Below are positions 35,729 to 45,323 of a stretch of DNA of 54,708 nucleotides, piece after piece (position 1 is the stretch's first letter; every line of letters begins with the position of its first letter). Under the pieces are notes generated by a model that had not been told where the DNA came from, made no database searches, and saw only the letters and a list, made by a program, of their open reading frames with translations. Origin of the DNA: Bartonella sp. A05 (lineage in GTDB: Bacteria > Pseudomonadota > Alphaproteobacteria > Rhizobiales > Rhizobiaceae); NCBI RefSeq assembly GCF_026930145.1, contig NZ_JANHOJ010000006.1:1-54708 (forward strand), in the 5' to 3' direction. The translations under genes were made by a program, and so were the position numbers.

Positions 35729-36978
35729 TACATCGCCTCTTGAAATGTTAATAGCTGATTGCGGTAATATTCATATTGCTGGCGACGGGCAGTGATCTCA
35801 GCAGGTAACCCGATAGAGATGTCATTTACTAGCGCATCAAATTTATCGAGGATATTAACGATTTCCTGTTGTACTGGAAGGGGTGGAACGGGAATATTTA
35901 TTTTACTCATATTGTCGCCACTAACACGACGTACTTTTGTACCTGTGATTAAGGTCTTTTTTTGCTTTTGGAATTCATCTGTCTGGAAAAAATAAGAAAC
36001 ATATTTGGGATTAAGAGAATGCTCATAAATATAAGCATCGCCACTGACAGCAATTTCTTCATCGCCCAGCCATGCAACAGCTTTGCAAACATCTTCATCG
36101 TTTTCACTTGTTGTTGCTATGACTAAGTTTCCTTTTTTTGCTTTTCTGAGTTTTTTGGCCAGAGACTCTGAGATGAAGGTTTTTGTCTGGTCTGCGTAAA
36201 CACCGTAATGAGTATATATCTGGCCATAGTGAATACAGCCAATACCGCTCTCAGTAAAATCTTTTTTCTGTAAACCATGCCCACGTACAAATATGCCTAC
36301 TTCTCCGAGTGTTCGCCATCTGACGAAACAGCTCTCTTTCTTTATGTTACTGCCGATTTTGTTAAATGAAAGTAGGGTGTTTCGATAATAAGTGTATTGC
36401 TTTTTACGAGCCTCCAGCTCTGCCTCCAGCTCTGCCTCCAGCTTGGTAAAATTATCCAGTATGTCAACAATTTCTTGTTGTACTGGAAGAGGTGGAATAG
36501 GAAATTTGAAGCGCTTGAAAGCAGTTATATTAACTGAAGAGAAATGTGATGTTTTTGTATTTACAAGACACCAATTGTCAAGAACAAAGCAGTAATAATA
36601 AACAAAACGTATATCCATTTTCTTTGAAAATGCAGATTTTAGTGAAAGAGATATAAATCGTTCATTTGCTAAATGTGGCACTGTGATTAGTGCGTGCTCA
36701 CCAATGGTTGCCCTAATTGCGATGATAATAGAGTTAGCTGGGAACAGCCGATCACCTTTTATAGCTTCTTCTGTAACTTTCTGTAAAGATTCACTCAATA
36801 TTGTGCCATTTTTACGAATATCATCCATCCGAAACCAAGGTATAGCTCCATTGACCCAAAATTTCTTATTTGATTTAGATGGTGTGTAGCCATACTTCAT
36901 TTCAAAAAGCTCTTGAAGTTCTTTATACTCAACTCCATTCGGGCAGTATTGTTTTATCAAATCATCAATTCGGCTCAT
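35728..36978 (-). CDS. hsdS: Type I restriction-modification specificity subunit
   Basis: 416 residues with two target-recognition domains (about 10-160 and 218-360), each followed by a conserved helix region starting PPLPVQQEIV. The central linker contains LEAELEAELEAR (180-191), coded by a 12-base tandem repeat. The layout resembles EcoR124-type HsdS, where the number of four-residue linker repeats sets the spacer length of the split recognition site. The start overlaps hsdM by four bases (ATGA). The target sequence cannot be read from the protein. Confidence 0.94.
   Translation of the reverse strand: MSRIDDLIKQYCPNGVEYKELQELFEMKYGYTPSKSNKKFWVNGAIPWFRMDDIRKNGTILSESLQKVTEEAIKGDRLFPANSIIIAIRATIGEHALITVPHLANERFISLSLKSAFSKKMDIRFVYYYCFVLDNWCLVNTKTSHFSSVNITAFKRFKFPIPPLPVQQEIVDILDNFTKLEAELEAELEARKKQYTYYRNTLLSFNKIGSNIKKESCFVRWRTLGEVGIFVRGHGLQKKDFTESGIGCIHYGQIYTHYGVYADQTKTFISESLAKKLRKAKKGNLVIATTSENDEDVCKAVAWLGDEEIAVSGDAYIYEHSLNPKYVSYFFQTDEFQKQKKTLITGTKVRRVSGDNMSKINIPVPPLPVQQEIVNILDKFDALVNDISIGLPAEITARRQQYEYYRNQLLTFQEAM
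36411..36444 (-). repeat. 12-bp tandem repeat in the hsdS central linker
   Basis: CCTCCAGCTCTG occurs twice and then partly, encoding Leu-Glu-Ala-Glu units on the minus strand. It is in frame, so copy changes add or remove four residues without breaking the gene. Confidence 0.9.
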
Positions 36979-38546
36979 GCAGCACCACCCTCTAGATCAG
37001 CGACGATGTTGTCAATCTGGGTGCGCAGTTCACTTTGGCGGGCAACAATTTCATTGATGCGTGTGTTTAGTTCTGTAATATCGACAATCTCACGGTCATC
37101 TTTCGGTGCGACATATGTGTTGACGCTGATATTATAATCTTTTTCCTCGATTTCTTTATGGTCGACCAGTCGAGAATAGTGTTCGTGTGTTTCACGGACT
37201 GCATAACAATCCAGAATGCGTTTCATGTGAGTATCATTCAGCTTGTTTTTTGCTGATCCGCGTACGAATTCATTGGTTGCATCAATGAACAGGACTTTAC
37301 TGTCAGATTTGTTTTTTTTGAGCACTAAAATACAGGTAGCAATCGTTGTTCCGAAAAATAAATCGGGAGGAAGCTGTATCACTGCATCAACGTAGTTATT
37401 ATCAATTAGATATTTTCTGATTTTCTGTTCTGCACCACCGCGATACATAATGCCCGGGAAGGATACAATAGCTGCTGTTCCGTTGGTAGCCAACCATGAC
37501 AAACAGTGCATGACAAAGGCTAGGTCAGCTTTTGATTTTGGCGCAAGTACGCCCGCAGGGGTAAAGCGATCATCGTTAATCAATAATGGGTTGGCATCAC
37601 CAGCCCATTTGATAGAATATGGTGGATTAGAAACGATGGCTTCAAAAGGTTCATCATCCCAGTGACAAGGGTCGGTGAGTGTATCACCACAGGCAATGTT
37701 AAATTGTTCGTAGTTGACATCATGTAGAAACAGATTGATGCGGCAAAGGTTATAGGTTGTTATATTGATTTCCTGACCAAAGAACCCATTGCGAACATTT
37801 TCTTTACCAAGCACTTTGGCGTATTTCAAAAGAAGAGAGCCGGAACCACAGGCAGGGTCATAAACTTTGTTGACTTCTTTTTTTCCAACAACAGTGATAC
37901 GTGTTAGAAGTTCAGATACTTCTTGTGGGGTAAAAAATTCACCTCCGGACTTTCCTGCATTTGCGGCATACATGGTCATTAGGTATTCATAAGCATCACC
38001 AAAGAGATCGATGGAATTATCGTTATAATTGCCTATGGGAAGATCACCGATAGCATTTAGAAGTTTCACTAGCTTTTCGTTACGCTGTATAACAGTTGAG
38101 CCGAGCTTGGCGCTATTGACATCAAGATCATCAAACAGACCCTTCATATTTTTTTCGCTCTTAGTGCCGCGTGCTGATGCTTCAATATTTTTGAAGATTT
38201 TTTGCAGTGTTTCGTTCAGATTAGCATCATTTGAGGCATGTTTGCAGACATTTTCAAATAATTCGCTAGGGTAAATGAAAAAGCCTTTTTCTTCGATGAT
38301 GAGGTCACGAGCTTTTCTTGCATCATTATCATTAAAAGCGGCGTAGTTGAAGTTATGTTCACCAGCTTTTTTTTCTCTTTCGTTTATGTAAGAGCTTAGA
38401 TTTTCTGAAATAAAGCGATAGAAAAGAGTTCCAAGTACATATTGTTTGAAGTCCCAGCCATCAACGCTACCGCGCAGATCATCAGCGATACGCCATATTG
38501 TTGAATGTAATTTTGAGCGCTCTTCTTCTTTTTTTGTGTTAACCAT
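36975..38546 (-). CDS. hsdM: Type I restriction-modification methyltransferase
   Basis: 523 residues, N6-adenine methyltransferase. An N-terminal helical domain is followed by the SAM-binding motif VYDPACGSGSLLL (229-240) and the catalytic NPPY (307-310). It is first in the hsdM-hsdS-hsdR operon, with overlaps of four and one bases, so the three subunits are co-translated. The promoter should lie in 38547-38700. All motifs are intact, so modification and restriction are probably both active. Confidence 0.96.
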   Translation of the reverse strand: MVNTKKEEERSKLHSTIWRIADDLRGSVDGWDFKQYVLGTLFYRFISENLSSYINEREKKAGEHNFNYAAFNDNDARKARDLIIEEKGFFIYPSELFENVCKHASNDANLNETLQKIFKNIEASARGTKSEKNMKGLFDDLDVNSAKLGSTVIQRNEKLVKLLNAIGDLPIGNYNDNSIDLFGDAYEYLMTMYAANAGKSGGEFFTPQEVSELLTRITVVGKKEVNKVYDPACGSGSLLLKYAKVLGKENVRNGFFGQEINITTYNLCRINLFLHDVNYEQFNIACGDTLTDPCHWDDEPFEAIVSNPPYSIKWAGDANPLLINDDRFTPAGVLAPKSKADLAFVMHCLSWLATNGTAAIVSFPGIMYRGGAEQKIRKYLIDNNYVDAVIQLPPDLFFGTTIATCILVLKKNKSDSKVLFIDATNEFVRGSAKNKLNDTHMKRILDCYAVRETHEHYSRLVDHKEIEEKDYNISVNTYVAPKDDREIVDITELNTRINEIVARQSELRTQIDNIVADLEGGAA

Positions 38547-38869
38547 TATCTATCTTCTCTGTTTTATTCTTGTTCACTCGTTCAACGATCTATTTTGCTT
38601 TTCCGAAAATGCCATGCCCTACCCAGTCTAAAGTCTAGAACTTTGACTTCAGATCAAATCGATAGGCGATCTTCTATGCAATTTTGAAATAAGCGGCAAG
38701 CTTCTTCACAATCATAATGTCATCATTAGGCATAGCTTTTAATGTTTTTCTCAGGAGATATGGATTGGTAATATTGGAACATGAATGGATAATCAAATAA
38801 GTTATTAAGGACAATCAAATTATTAAGACGAGGGCAGAGCTGTGCAGCAATACAGTATTGTCAGATTCT
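38547..38869. other. Upstream region of hsdM
   Basis: About 320 bases with no supported gene. It should contain the promoter of the R-M operon on the minus strand. I see no clear operator. Confidence 0.45.
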
Positions 38870-39503
38870 ATACTTGCTACCGGACTTGCTCACTTTCTTA
38901 GGGTACCACCATGCGAGTTTTCTTGATATGAAGATGTTGAATAAAGATGTGGATGAAGCTGAAATTTTTACAATTTGTTAACCTGTTTCTTAAGAAAGGC
39001 TTAGAACATGGAATCACCTATCTTTAGCAGTTAAAGGATGAAGGTAAAACCTCTGTCGAAATCCCTAAAGACCATAATTTGCAGGACTGAGCTAAGCTGA
39101 CACTGAAAGCTATGAAATCCGGTTCTGTAGTCATTTATCAGGCGGTATTTTTGCATTACCATGGTGGAGCGATGCGGATTTCTGATTCAATGCAGCACTC
39201 TCCCAGCTTGTGGGAGTTCAGTTTTAGGTACACTGGATACCAAATTAGCGCGTAAGGCTGAGTCCAAACGAATTATGCAGTTATGTGCAGCGCAATATCG
39301 AGTTTCTTTATAGCAAGAACCTTTTGAATGTTGCAATTTTACGCGCCCAATGTTTGGCCGTTGTTGTTGAAAATCCCAAGCTGCTGGAAATTCCGTGTGG
39401 TACGGTTGAACAGATGAAATTGGTCAATACATTCTGCTGGCTGAATGGAATATGCGAGAACAACCATTTAACCATATTGTCGGTGCCAGCAAAAAGGTTG
39501 TGA
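38870..39503 (+). pseudogene. RecB-like nuclease (TM0106 family) fused to helicase, gutted
   Basis: Plus-strand fragments in changing frames match a TM0106-type nuclease: YHHASFLDMKMLNKDVDEAE, LFLKKGLEHGITYL, DEGKTSVEIPKDH, AKLTLKAMKSG, VVIYQAVFLHYHGGA, then LDTKLARKAES and RIMQLC. The sequence then jumps to a DNA2/NAM7-type helicase C-terminus (LYSKNLLNVAILRAQCLAVV, ENPKLLEIPCGTVEQMKLVN). The helicase core between them is missing, so there is a large deletion as well as stops and frameshifts. Such proteins are linked to DNA repair or defence. The tail to 39763 holds no recognised gene. Confidence 0.7.
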
Positions 39504-39763
39504 AAATAAACATGCGGTGAATAGCCTGTTTAATTACTGCAGATTTTGCGGTGATTATGTGTTTTCAATGAAGAGCAACGGGGCTTCGAACTTGCAGTAT
39601 GGTACCGTATTACATCTCAATAGCGATGCAATGCTTCCCACTATAGAAGGTGCGAACAACAAGTAGCGTAGCAATAAAATCTTGTTTTACGATAGTTAGG
39701 GTAATTATTTGATGCAACTCAATGGGTGACGTAAGGGATTCGAACTCAAAGGGGTTTAATACA

Positions 39764-40018
39764 CCGCCATTGACTTAAAACGAACTTTCATATGCCTTAG
39801 ATGGCATAATGTTCAAAGCCCAGCATTTGCGGGCTTCTTTGGTATTTGCAATTGACTTGCTCTCTATAAAAACACCCCGTTTTTCTCTAATTTTTCTCCT
39901 ATATATGACCCTTTCCTGAAAAACATCGTACTTAGAAAAGCGAAGTCCGAAACTTTTAGTCATGGAAAATTAAAGAGGATGGTAATTGATCGATTCGCAT
40001 CAGTCTATGGGTGTATCG
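39764..40018. repeat. Right copy of the island-flanking direct repeat (attR-like)
   Basis: Starts with the tRNA-Ser 3' end CCGCCA and follows the left copy at 16275-16530 through the terminator hairpin to CAGTCTATGGG. It lies 23489 bases from the left copy. A sequence at 39721-39745 resembling part of a tRNA T arm sits just before it. Confidence 0.85.
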
Positions 40019-40162
40019 TCAAACATATTGCCAATTTCTACTTTTTTTGAACGTAGTCGATAGTACATTGATCTTGCAAAGAGCGTCTTCCAATCGTTGT
40101 TAGCGATGAACATTATTACGATCATTGAAGTAATGGGCTTGCCAGAATTCTAGTTTTTATCG

Positions 40163-40380
40163 CTAAATGCTCAGAACTTCCGCCGTTCCTGAATCTATCC
40201 GCAGGTAATTAACCGCATCTCTTTTGGTAAACTCAACCAACAAACTGTTCCCATTTGCGCCAACCAGTATTGGAAATCGGTATTCTATTCCGAATTTAGA
40301 AGAACCATTTCCAAACCAGTTGGCAATGATGGTTTGAGCACACTATCTTTGGCTATTACTTTGCCTGCGACATCAACGCC
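40163..40380 (-). pseudogene. Fragment related to cassette gene 3
   Basis: The minus strand reads GVDVAGKVIAKDS, a two-base insertion, then TIIANW, matching SVDASSKVSAKDSAKTIIADW in the gene at 16664-17650. It continues FGNGSSKFGIEYRFPILVG and NSLLVEFTKRDAVNYLRI to a TAG. It lies just outside attR in the same place and orientation that cassette gene 3 holds inside attL, so a related insertion once stood here. Its 5' end is lost at the lipoprotein gene. Confidence 0.75.
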
Positions 40381-41059
40381 GTTTTTTTAAGGCAATAAGT
40401 CCTTCTTTGGATAACTTTTCGATAGTTGTTTCAGCAACACTAGCTGCTAAATCAGAAAATGATGCGAAGTCCCCACCACCGCTGGAACCTTCAGCCATCC
40501 ATATAGTTTCTTTATTTTTTACGCTGTCAAGACGTACTTTAACTTTCATTCCCGGTCTACTGATGGTATAGCCGCCAGTTGTGTGAGCGGGTGTTTCATA
40601 TGTGTCAACAACAGTGGAGTTTTCAAATACAGAAACATACTTCGTGGATTTTCCAGGGTGATATGTCGGGGCAATGTACTCTTCTGATATATCACGATCA
40701 TAACTACTGATAATTAAAATAGTATCCGCACCTTGGTTTTCTGCAATTTTGTAAATTTCTTTGCTTTGTACAATTTTATTAATATCCTCCTCTGAGTAAC
40801 CTCTGGTTGGAGGGAAAATATCCAATCCACTCAAGATTTTGATATCATATTTAACAAGAGATTGTGCCAAAGTATGTTCTAAAGTTTGTCGCTCAGGAAC
40901 TGGCATACCAAAGCTCAGAACAACCATCTTTTTGGTCTGGAAATTACCTCTGTAACTTGGATCACTAATCCCATTCAACTGCGTAGTTGCGTTACGCGTA
41001 GTTGTATTATTACAAGCAGTGAGCATTAACAAACAAAGTAAAAGAATAAATTTTTTCAT
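40373..41059 (-). CDS. Lipoprotein, 228 residues, unknown function
   Basis: The start is the ATG opening MKKFILLLCLL, with AGGTG upstream; a GTG three codons earlier is less likely. The signal peptide ends in the lipobox LMLTAC, so it is lipid-anchored and exported. The mature part has a Thr/Asn-rich linker, then an alpha/beta domain (KKMVVLSFGMPVPERQTLEH, ADTILIISSYDRDIS). I do not recognise the family. The frame is intact. It sits between the attR region and the biotin genes, so it may be chromosomal or mobile. Confidence 0.75.
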   Translation of the reverse strand: MKKFILLLCLLMLTACNNTTTRNATTQLNGISDPSYRGNFQTKKMVVLSFGMPVPERQTLEHTLAQSLVKYDIKILSGLDIFPPTRGYSEEDINKIVQSKEIYKIAENQGADTILIISSYDRDISEEYIAPTYHPGKSTKYVSVFENSTVVDTYETPAHTTGGYTISRPGMKVKVRLDSVKNKETIWMAEGSSGGGDFASFSDLAASVAETTIEKLSKEGLIALKKRR

Positions 41060-41782
41060 TATAAGCACCTAATTAACGTATAGAAACGAATAGTATATTA
41101 TAGTCTAAATAGTATATTTATAATCTGAAGTAAATAAATCTATTGAAATACAGCAAGATTGAAACTTTATTTTTTGCAAAGAATGAGCAATACTTTGTAT
41201 AATACTTTTTCATTGTCATTTAAACGGTCGAGATCGAAATGGATATGCTTGGTATATAAAGGTAAACGTGGATTCAAATTTGTGGTACTTATGCTATCAA
41301 TTCTTTATACTGATTTGATGCAATCCACAGTAGGATTTCATAATTAGCAATGCTGTTGCAACGTAAATTTTACTTCTCTTTGTTTTTAGGAGACTTATCT
41401 GTAAAAAATCAATGGTAAGTGTAGAAGATTCGAACGCAAAGGTGTTCATTATACTGCTAGATTTTTTTGAAGAGAGTTTTTTTTACATCTTTTTAGATTA
41501 TCATGAGTATACTTCAAAACTCCATTGTTTGTGATTTTTTTAGCATTTTTGTACTGCAGCACATATGTATTTAACTTGCTCAAATTTCACCATTTTACCC
41601 TCAAATCTTCATTTTTATGCTTTCTATCTCCAATACATGTGAATACTCCTTCGAAAATATACATATCTCACAAGTCTTAATTGAGCTTGATTTTAAGAGA
41701 TAAGTGTTTTTTGCATCTGCAGTTTTTAGAAAACACAAAGCAAAGTAATGACTGAAACTCGAAATGGAAAAATAGAGTACTT
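41060..41782. other. AT-rich gap between lipoprotein and bioB
   Basis: About 720 bases with no supported gene. Near 41412-41450 a segment (AGATTCGAACGCAAAGG) resembles the one at 39732, perhaps another worn tRNA-derived attachment remnant. The rest is unremarkable. Confidence 0.45.
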
Positions 41783-42733
41783 TTAAATCGAAGTCGACTG
41801 CAACTGCTCGAGACCTAAGCGTTTAAATAAAAATTGATCATTTTCTGGAATTGGATTTTTGCTAGTCAAAAGTTTTTCGCCATAAAAAATAGAATTCGCC
41901 CCAGCAAAAAAACACAAAGCTTGCATCTCATCAGACATTTGCTCTCGTCCCGCAGACAATCTAATATAAGATTTAGGCATAAGAATACGTGCGAGCGCAA
42001 TAGTCCTTATAAAATCAAATGGGTCAACATCTTCTTGTCCTTCTAAAGGTGTTCCTGGAATTCGGATAAGTTTATTGATTGGAACTGATTCAGGTGGTTC
42101 ATCTAAATTTGCTAAAGTTACAAGCATTTTGATGCGATCATCGTTGTCTTCACCCATACCGATAATACCGCCACAACAAATTTTCAAACCTGCACTGCGT
42201 ACTTTATCAAGTGTATCGATGCGATCTTGAAAAGTTCTAGTTGTGATTACTTTATCGTAAAAATCTTCAGATGTATCAATATTATGGTTATAGAAATCAA
42301 GACCCGCTTCTTTTAACCTTGACGCCTGACCATCTTTTAATAATCCCAATGTTACGCAAGTTTCTAAACCAAGTCTTTTAACCTCTGAAATCATAGCACA
42401 TACTTGATTTAAATCCTTGTCTCTGGGACCTCGCCAAGCAGCTCCCATGCAGAACCTGCTGGCTCCAGCTTCTTTAGCGCGTTTAGCAGCTTCCAAAACA
42501 TCATTCAAAGCCATTAACGACTCTTTCTGAATATCTGTTTTATAATGTGCTGACTGGGGACAGTAAGAACAATTTTCTGGACAACTACCTGTCTTTATGC
42601 TTAAAAGCGTACTAATTTGTACCGTGTTCGGTGTAAAATACTTTCGATGAATTGTTTGCGCTTCGTAAATGATCTCATTTAATGGCAACTTAAAAATCAA
42701 TTTTGCTTGTTCCAAAGTCCGCTTTTCCAGCAT
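41783..42733 (-). CDS. bioB: Biotin synthase
   Basis: Radical-SAM enzyme that inserts sulfur into dethiobiotin, the last step of biotin synthesis. It has 316 residues, the usual length. The [4Fe-4S] motif is CPENCSYC. [2Fe-2S] ligand segments [16 protein letters not shown] and [12 protein letters not shown] are present, with the arginine ligand in RLSAGREQM. It is transcribed away from bioF, with only 52 bases between the two starts, so a shared divergent promoter is likely. AT content is high, as in the rest of the cluster. Confidence 0.97.
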   Translation of the reverse strand: MLEKRTLEQAKLIFKLPLNEIIYEAQTIHRKYFTPNTVQISTLLSIKTGSCPENCSYCPQSAHYKTDIQKESLMALNDVLEAAKRAKEAGASRFCMGAAWRGPRDKDLNQVCAMISEVKRLGLETCVTLGLLKDGQASRLKEAGLDFYNHNIDTSEDFYDKVITTRTFQDRIDTLDKVRSAGLKICCGGIIGMGEDNDDRIKMLVTLANLDEPPESVPINKLIRIPGTPLEGQEDVDPFDFIRTIALARILMPKSYIRLSAGREQMSDEMQALCFFAGANSIFYGEKLLTSKNPIPENDQFLFKRLGLEQLQSTSI

Positions 42734-42746
42734 AGTTAATCCAAAT

Positions 42747-42756
42747 TTATTGATAT
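42747..42756. promoter_or_regulatory. Possible BioR-like operator
   Basis: TTATTGATAT in the 52-base bioB-bioF gap matches eight of ten positions of the alphaproteobacterial BioR site TTATMKATAA. It is a weak match, and no bioR gene is in the window. Confidence 0.2.
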
Positions 42757-42785
42757 AGGAAGAATGTGTAAAGTAATTCAGGGGA

Positions 42786-43940
42786 ATGTATAAAGTATAT
42801 GAACAATACCTAGCGCTGCTACATCATAGCAGTAGATATCGCAGATTAGGACGAATACGTCAAGAAAGCAATTCAGAGCTTCTAGATTTTTCCACCAACG
42901 ACTACCTTAATCTAAGTCATCATAAAGATATTATAGCAGCAGGAGAAATTGCAGCGCGAAGTTATGGCACAGGTTCAACAGGATCACGTTTGTTATCTGG
43001 AAATCACAGATTATATGAAGAATTTGAGGCTGCTATTGCAATCGATAAATATGTAGAATCTAGCTTAATTTTTAATTCAGGTTTTCAAGCAAATCTAAGT
43101 ACTTTATCTTGTTTATTGGATGATACAATTTTAAACAAAAAACCGCTTGTGTTTTTTGATAAATTAAATCATTCAAGTCTTTATCAAGCTGTTTTTTTAA
43201 GCAAAGCTGAGCTCAAGCGATATAATCATAACGATATAAATCAGCTAGAGTCTATTTTGGAAAAGTATAAAAATGATCCCAGGCAGAAATTTATCGTAAC
43301 AGAAACAGTTTTTGGCATGGATGGTGATATTGTTCCGCTTGAACAAATTATAGCACTCGCAAGAAAGTTCGGCGCATTTTTATACTTAGATGAAGCGCAT
43401 GCAACGGGAATCTTTGGAGCCAATGGCTATGGTTTGTCAACGAGCTTTGATTTACAAACGATACCTCACATCATTATGGGAACATTTAGTAAAGCTATTG
43501 GTGTTAGTGGAGGGTATATTGCCTGCCATAACATCATACGTGATTTCATTATTAACAAAGCGACAGGTTTCATTTACTCTACAGCTCTATCGCCTGCAGT
43601 TGCTGGTGCAGCTTTTAAGGCGTGGAAATTGGTAAAATCTTTAAATAGAGAGCGTGAAGCTTTACAAAATCTCGGAAATGAGCTGCGTAAAATGCTCAAA
43701 AGTCATGGTTTTAATACTGGTACATCTCAAACGCACATTATCCCGGTTATTTTAAAAGAAGAAGACAAATGTTTAAAAGCCCAAAAAGCATTGCTTCATG
43801 AAGGAATTATTGTCTCTTGTATCAGACCTCCTACTGTACCACCTGGCACATCTCGTTTAAGAATAGCGCTTACAGCAAAACATACCCATAAGGATATAGA
43901 AAGATTAGTTGAAACCTTAAAGGTGGCGGTAAAATCATGA
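42786..43940 (+). CDS. bioF: 8-amino-7-oxononanoate synthase
   Basis: PLP enzyme that condenses pimeloyl-ACP with alanine. It has 384 residues, full length. The internal-aldimine lysine is in [14 protein letters not shown], preceded by [21 protein letters not shown] lies just before the ATG. It opens the overlapping operon bioF-H-C-D-A; its stop overlaps the bioH start by four bases. Confidence 0.95.
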   Translation: MYKVYEQYLALLHHSSRYRRLGRIRQESNSELLDFSTNDYLNLSHHKDIIAAGEIAARSYGTGSTGSRLLSGNHRLYEEFEAAIAIDKYVESSLIFNSGFQANLSTLSCLLDDTILNKKPLVFFDKLNHSSLYQAVFLSKAELKRYNHNDINQLESILEKYKNDPRQKFIVTETVFGMDGDIVPLEQIIALARKFGAFLYLDEAHATGIFGANGYGLSTSFDLQTIPHIIMGTFSKAIGVSGGYIACHNIIRDFIINKATGFIYSTALSPAVAGAAFKAWKLVKSLNREREALQNLGNELRKMLKSHGFNTGTSQTHIIPVILKEEDKCLKAQKALLHEGIIVSCIRPPTVPPGTSRLRIALTAKHTHKDIERLVETLKVAVKS

Positions 43941-44584
43941 CCCATTTTGTTTTTTGCCATGGCTTTGGTTTTAATATTCATTTTTGGGATCGTGTTGCAC
44001 CATATTTTTCACATGAAAAATGTTCTTTTATAGATTTAGGCTATTTTAACAACCGGATGGATGACAAGTATTTGCATAACCAAAGGATCATAGGTATAGG
44101 ACATTCCATAGGTTTATCAAAATTGGTCTCTATGTATAACAATTTTGATTATCTTGTAGGCCTAAACAGCTTTATAAATTTTTTAGGGTTTGATCAAAAC
44201 TTACGTAAAAAAAGATACAAAGAATTAAAAGCTCTACGATCAAGTTTTTTAAAAGATCCGAATTCTACATTAAAAAATTTTTACACACGGTGTGGTACGG
44301 TAGAGCTTGTAGAATGCACCGACTTTTCAAATCTTGATTTTGATTTAATATTATCTGATTTTGAATGGCTCCAAAAAGAATATAAGCTCCCACAAGTTCC
44401 TACACTCATTCTCAGCTCTAATGAGGATATTATCGTACCACATACAATCACATTAGATAACTTTTCAAAACAGCTGAATGTTCAGATCGATAGTGTTATA
44501 GGCACGGGGCATGCTCTTGGTTTTAGAAAACCATCAGATGTTTATGAAAAAATTATGAGTTTTTTAGATGACTGCACAGCTTAA
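43937..44584 (+). CDS. bioH: Pimeloyl-ACP methyl ester esterase, BioH-like
   Basis: Alpha/beta hydrolase of 215 residues. The nucleophile Ser57 is in GHSIG, the acid is probably in SSNEDIIVPH, and the histidine is in GTGHALGF. It would free pimeloyl-ACP from its methyl ester, ending the BioC-BioH route. It is shorter than enterobacterial BioH and unlike BioG by eye. The operon context, between bioF and bioC, is the main support for the role. It overlaps bioC by 17 bases. Confidence 0.82.
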   Translation: MTHFVFCHGFGFNIHFWDRVAPYFSHEKCSFIDLGYFNNRMDDKYLHNQRIIGIGHSIGLSKLVSMYNNFDYLVGLNSFINFLGFDQNLRKKRYKELKALRSSFLKDPNSTLKNFYTRCGTVELVECTDFSNLDFDLILSDFEWLQKEYKLPQVPTLILSSNEDIIVPHTITLDNFSKQLNVQIDSVIGTGHALGFRKPSDVYEKIMSFLDDCTA

Positions 44585-45323
44585 GCAAATACAAGCACGA
44601 TTCAACAAAGCAAGCCAATCATATGATAATGTAGCTACAATTCAAAAGAACACAGCTGAATTTTTGATCAATAAACTTTTCAAGCATCAAAACTTCATTC
44701 CCCAAACTGTTCTTGATTTAGGTACAGGGACTGGTTATATCCCTGAGCTTTTACTACCAAGATTTCATCAATCTTCTTTTTATTTGAATGATATAGCTGA
44801 TGAAATGCTTAAAGTGTGTAAAGCCAAGTTTGCTAAAGCTACAAATATTTATTATCTCCCCGGAGATATGCTAAAATTAAATGCTGATATTTATGATTAC
44901 GTGATAAGTAATTTAGCTCTTCAATGGGTTGATGATCTGCACTATGCTATCAAATTTTTCTATTCCAAAAGTTCTCATGTTTTTGCATTTTCGACTTTAT
45001 TAGATGGAACATTCGAGGAATGGGAAAATATCCTTAACCAATATCAACCTATTCAGACTCTGAATTATCCAAAAGCAGAAGAGTTAATAGACTTATGCAC
45101 AAAACTAAAAAAACAGGATCAAATATTTGAATTCTGGTTAATGGACGTTCCGTTATCTTTCGATAATCCTGCAGCATTTATGGGTTATTTAAAATCACTG
45201 GGAGCATCAAGCTCTAGTAATCTGATGGACTTATGCAATCTTAAAAAATTACTTAAAGCTGAGTGCGAAAATTTAACAGTTACTTATAAAATATTTTTTG
45301 GAATTTTTAGGAAAATAAGTTGA
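44568..45323 (+). CDS. bioC: Malonyl-ACP O-methyltransferase
   Basis: SAM-dependent methyltransferase of 251 residues that starts pimelate synthesis by capping malonyl-ACP. The SAM motif is VLDLGTGTGYIPELL near residue 43, the N-terminal RFNKASQSYD is a BioC hallmark, and NLALQWVDDL follows the motif. The start lies inside the end of bioH and the end overlaps bioD by four bases. Confidence 0.93.
   Translation: MTAQLKQIQARFNKASQSYDNVATIQKNTAEFLINKLFKHQNFIPQTVLDLGTGTGYIPELLLPRFHQSSFYLNDIADEMLKVCKAKFAKATNIYYLPGDMLKLNADIYDYVISNLALQWVDDLHYAIKFFYSKSSHVFAFSTLLDGTFEEWENILNQYQPIQTLNYPKAEELIDLCTKLKKQDQIFEFWLMDVPLSFDNPAAFMGYLKSLGASSSSNLMDLCNLKKLLKAECENLTVTYKIFFGIFRKIS

Noticed and set aside
39721..39763. 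Possible tRNA gene just before attR
   Set aside because: Only a T-arm-like string (GGGATTCGAACTC) is present; the flanking bases do not pair and no acceptor or anticodon arm can be drawn. It may be a worn attachment remnant.
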